In this document: positions 4,671 through 6,148 of the stretch, one piece after another
Numbering within the stretch: the first letter of the stretch is position 1
How the letters are laid out: the number at the start of each line of letters is the position of its first letter
From: an uncultured Oscillospiraceae bacterium
GTDB lineage: Bacteria > Bacillota > Clostridia > Oscillospirales > Oscillospiraceae
Assembly (NCBI GenBank): GCA_910579485.1
Contig: CAJTVO010000161.1
Coordinates: 1-6,148 of the forward strand
DNA length: 6,148 bases
Direction: 5' to 3'
Translations under genes and position numbers: made by a program
The notes under the pieces: generated by a model
The model's database searches: none
Told to the model about the DNA's origin: nothing
Seen by the model: only the letters and a program-made list of their open reading frames with translations

Positions 4671-5648
4671 TCAGAGCATCATCATGGAGGACGCTTGCTC
4701 GATGATCTTCACGGTGACCGTGTCCTCGCCCTGCTCGGCCAGGATGCGCCCCACGTTGGAGAGGGTGCGGTCGAGGAGGCGGAAACAGCCCGTCCGCATA
4801 TTACACGCCCGCTCCTTCAGCTCCAGCAGGGCGTCCGGGGTGATGTTGAAGTCCTCCAGGTAGCCCTCCACTTCGGAGGGGGCCAGCCCCCGGAGCGAGG
4901 CGTAGAAGTCGACCCGGTTCGCCATTCGTGCGAGGTAGGTCTTGATTTGGGCCTCCAGCTTCGGCTCGCCCGCGATCACCAGCCCCACGTCGCTCTGGTC
5001 GAAGATCGCTCGGAGTATCTCCATCTTCTTCTGGGTGTACTTGCTTACCAGCTTGTCCGCCTCGTCGATGATGAGGAGGTAGCCCCGGTTGGTGTTGAAG
5101 AACTCCCGGATGCCGTTGACCCTGCGCCAGATCGTGCCGTAGCCGTTGGGGAGCCCGATACTCCGCTCGATCGCCTCCACCAAGTCCCGGCTGCTCATGG
5201 TGTCGTCGCACTCGATGTAGGCGACCCGGGGGAGCTTGGCGTACTCCCGGAGGGCGTAGGTCTTGCCGTAGCCGCTGCGGGCCACCACGATGCCCAGCCC
5301 GATATACTCCTGGCTGCTCTGGCACACGCCCAGGACGGCCTTGGCGTCCCGGCTCTCGTAGAAGCGGGGCTTCTGCCCGCCCTTCTGTCCCGGCTCCGGG
5401 GGCGGCGGGAGCTCCACCTCCTCCCCGGTCTGGCCCGCCAGGAATGCGGCGAGCTTGGCCTCGATGCCCGTGGGGTCGCTGTCGTACTTGCCAGCCAGAT
5501 ACCGGGAAACGGTGACCCGGCTGTAACCGATCTCCTTGGCGATCGCGGCGATGCTGGTGCGCTGGGCCACGATGTAGCCGTTGATCTTCGCGGCGAGGCT
5601 CTGGGCCCCGGTGTAGGTGGTGGTGCGCTCTGCTGCTGTGACTTCCAT
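4671..5648 (-). CDS. MuB-type AAA+ ATPase, transposition target selection
   Basis: The 325-residue protein has the MuB layout: an N-terminal helix-turn-helix at about residues 31-53 (TSIAAIAKEIGYSRVTVSRY), a proline-rich linker at about 80-90, then an AAA+ domain. MuB binds DNA as ATP-dependent filaments, delivers target DNA to MuA and stimulates strand transfer. The Walker A loop is ARSGYGKT at 123-130, with alanine where the first glycine of the consensus normally stands. Walker B is LLIIDEAD at 191-198, with D195 and E196. LVIAGEPKL at 223-231 fits the sensor-1 strand, and arginines near 241-245 could be finger residues. The ATG at 5648 follows AGGAGG with a 6-base spacer, a strong initiation signal. 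Length is close to Mu B (about 310 residues). The gene ends 18 bases before the small membrane protein gene. ISTB/TniB-type ATPases are related, but the MuA neighbour and the N-terminal HTH favour MuB. Confidence 0.93.
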   Translation of the reverse strand: MEVTAAERTTTYTGAQSLAAKINGYIVAQRTSIAAIAKEIGYSRVTVSRYLAGKYDSDPTGIEAKLAAFLAGQTGEEVELPPPPEPGQKGGQKPRFYESRDAKAVLGVCQSSQEYIGLGIVVARSGYGKTYALREYAKLPRVAYIECDDTMSSRDLVEAIERSIGLPNGYGTIWRRVNGIREFFNTNRGYLLIIDEADKLVSKYTQKKMEILRAIFDQSDVGLVIAGEPKLEAQIKTYLARMANRVDFYASLRGLAPSEVEGYLEDFNITPDALLELKERACNMRTGCFRLLDRTLSNVGRILAEQGEDTVTVKIIEQASSMMML

Positions 5649-5658
5649 GATGTTCCTC

Positions 5659-6148
5659 CTATTCGTTTATGGCCCTCAGTCTGGCAAGGGCGTCCCCGGC
5701 CTTCGACGCCAGGAACTCGTCCCCGGCCCCGCTGCGTTTCTTCCTGCTCTGGGCGGCGACCTCGCCGCGATACTCCTTGTCTGTCGGGAGGGAGATAATC
5801 TTGCTGCTGGGCGCGTGGCCGATCATCAGGTCGAGCTTGCCCACAGCGTCGGAGGGTCGGCCCTGTTCAAGCCGCGCCTCGTAGGGAGTGGTGAAGTCCT
5901 CCAAGAGCCCCTCGGCGTCCCGCTTCTGCTTGGCCTGTTCCCGCTTGAGCTTCTCCAGCGCGGCCTGGGAGCAGTGCTCGCCATAGCTCAAGACCTCGGC
6001 GGAGACCGCCTCGCATATCTTGTGGCCCTCCAGGTCGTAGACGTAGAGCTTGGAAACGTCGTCGATGTCCCACTTGATACTGACTTTCCGGTTGACCCAG
6101 CGGCCCAGCTCGCTGTCCGAGTAGAACACGCCAAACTTGCGGATGCCT
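5659..6148 (-). CDS. Mu-type DDE transposase, C-terminal part (partial)
   Basis: The visible 163 residues are the end of a MuA-like transposase, which cuts and joins phage ends during integration and replicative transposition. The reading frame is open through the window edge, so the start and the catalytic DDE core lie outside. The first residues read GIRKFGVFYSDSELGRWVNRK, followed by KVSIKWDIDDVSKLYVYDLEG, the pattern of the Mu transposase C-terminal beta-barrel domain (a YDP-DLS-VYVYD-like stretch). After it comes a charged helical segment (EKLKREQAKQKRDAEG) and a tail ending LARLRAINE. In Mu the C-terminal tail contacts MuB and the ClpX unfoldase; a similar role here is inferred. The stop codon TAG lies 10 bases before the MuB start and runs into its Shine-Dalgarno sequence, so the pair is probably translationally linked. 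An in-frame GTG at 6129 is not a credible start because the family pattern continues upstream of it. Confidence 0.93.
   Translation of the reverse strand, partial: GIRKFGVFYSDSELGRWVNRKVSIKWDIDDVSKLYVYDLEGHKICEAVSAEVLSYGEHCSQAALEKLKREQAKQKRDAEGLLEDFTTPYEARLEQGRPSDAVGKLDLMIGHAPSSKIISLPTDKEYRGEVAAQSRKKRSGAGDEFLASKAGDALARLRAINE

Larger units (their letters stand above)
1..6148 (-). mobile_element. Mu-like transposable (pro)phage, early region and start of late region
   Basis: The order transposase (MuA C-terminus), AAA+ ATPase (MuB), small membrane protein, Gam, GemA, small genes, Mor-family activator is the order of the early region of phage Mu and its relatives. All genes share one strand with overlaps or short gaps. 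No phage end, attachment site, repressor or Ner-like gene is visible; those would lie beyond position 6148 next to the transposase N-terminus. Structural genes would lie beyond position 1. The family assignments come from recognised protein motifs; whether this is an integrated prophage or a free phage cannot be told from the window. Confidence 0.93.

Noticed and set aside
4629..5798. Plus-strand open frame of 389 codons opposite muB
   Set aside because: It covers the muB gene, which has Walker motifs and a good ribosome site, and shows the low-complexity L/G/V/D composition of an antisense shadow.
1..6148. CRISPR array, tRNA or other RNA gene
   Set aside because: No regularly spaced direct repeats and no cloverleaf-like or rRNA sequence was seen on either strand.

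Overview
The window is a piece of a Mu-like transposable phage or prophage. All recognisable genes lie on the minus strand, so transcription runs from position 6148 towards position 1. The DNA is GC-rich. Start sites carry strong AGGAGG-type Shine-Dalgarno sequences, the holin is of the LLH type known from phages of Gram-positive hosts, and the lysin is an amidase plus glucosaminidase. Together these suggest a high-GC Firmicutes host, most likely a gut clostridium of the Oscillospiraceae type. That host assignment is inference. Both ends of the window cut through the element: the transposase lacks its N-terminal part and the holin lacks its C-terminal end.

In transcription order: the C-terminal part of a MuA-type DDE transposase (5659-6148); a MuB-type AAA+ target-selection ATPase (4671-5648); a 58-residue two-helix membrane protein (4476-4652) at the map position Mu uses for kil; the Gam end-protecting protein (3914-4435); GemA (3447-3896); an unrecognised 125-residue protein (3073-3450); two cysteine-rich mini-proteins (2844-3080 with a GTG start, and 2649-2831); two unrecognised proteins (2476-2655 and 2081-2464); a two-domain endolysin (687-2066); and a Mor/C-family activator (351-668). 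Genes overlap by 4 to 8 bases or are 10 to 40 bases apart, and no promoter or terminator is evident between them, so they look like one early operon.

Downstream of the activator the pattern changes. The 111-base gap at 240-350 holds a near-perfect Rho-independent terminator facing the operon, an outer 7-bp arm pair that extends this hairpin, and a separate 7-11-7 dyad that could bind the Mor-like activator. Beyond it starts the LLH holin, probably the first gene of the late region. A reasonable model is that transposition and host-takeover genes are transcribed from an upstream early promoter, ending with Mor at the terminator, and that Mor then switches on late transcription from this gap.

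The most interesting points are the compact early/late switch at 257-339, the placement of the endolysin upstream of Mor and across the terminator from the holin, the kil-position membrane protein, and the block of unrecognised small genes between gemA and the endolysin. No wholly new defence or RNA-guided system was seen; the core is a recognisable Mu-type module with uncharacterised accessory genes.
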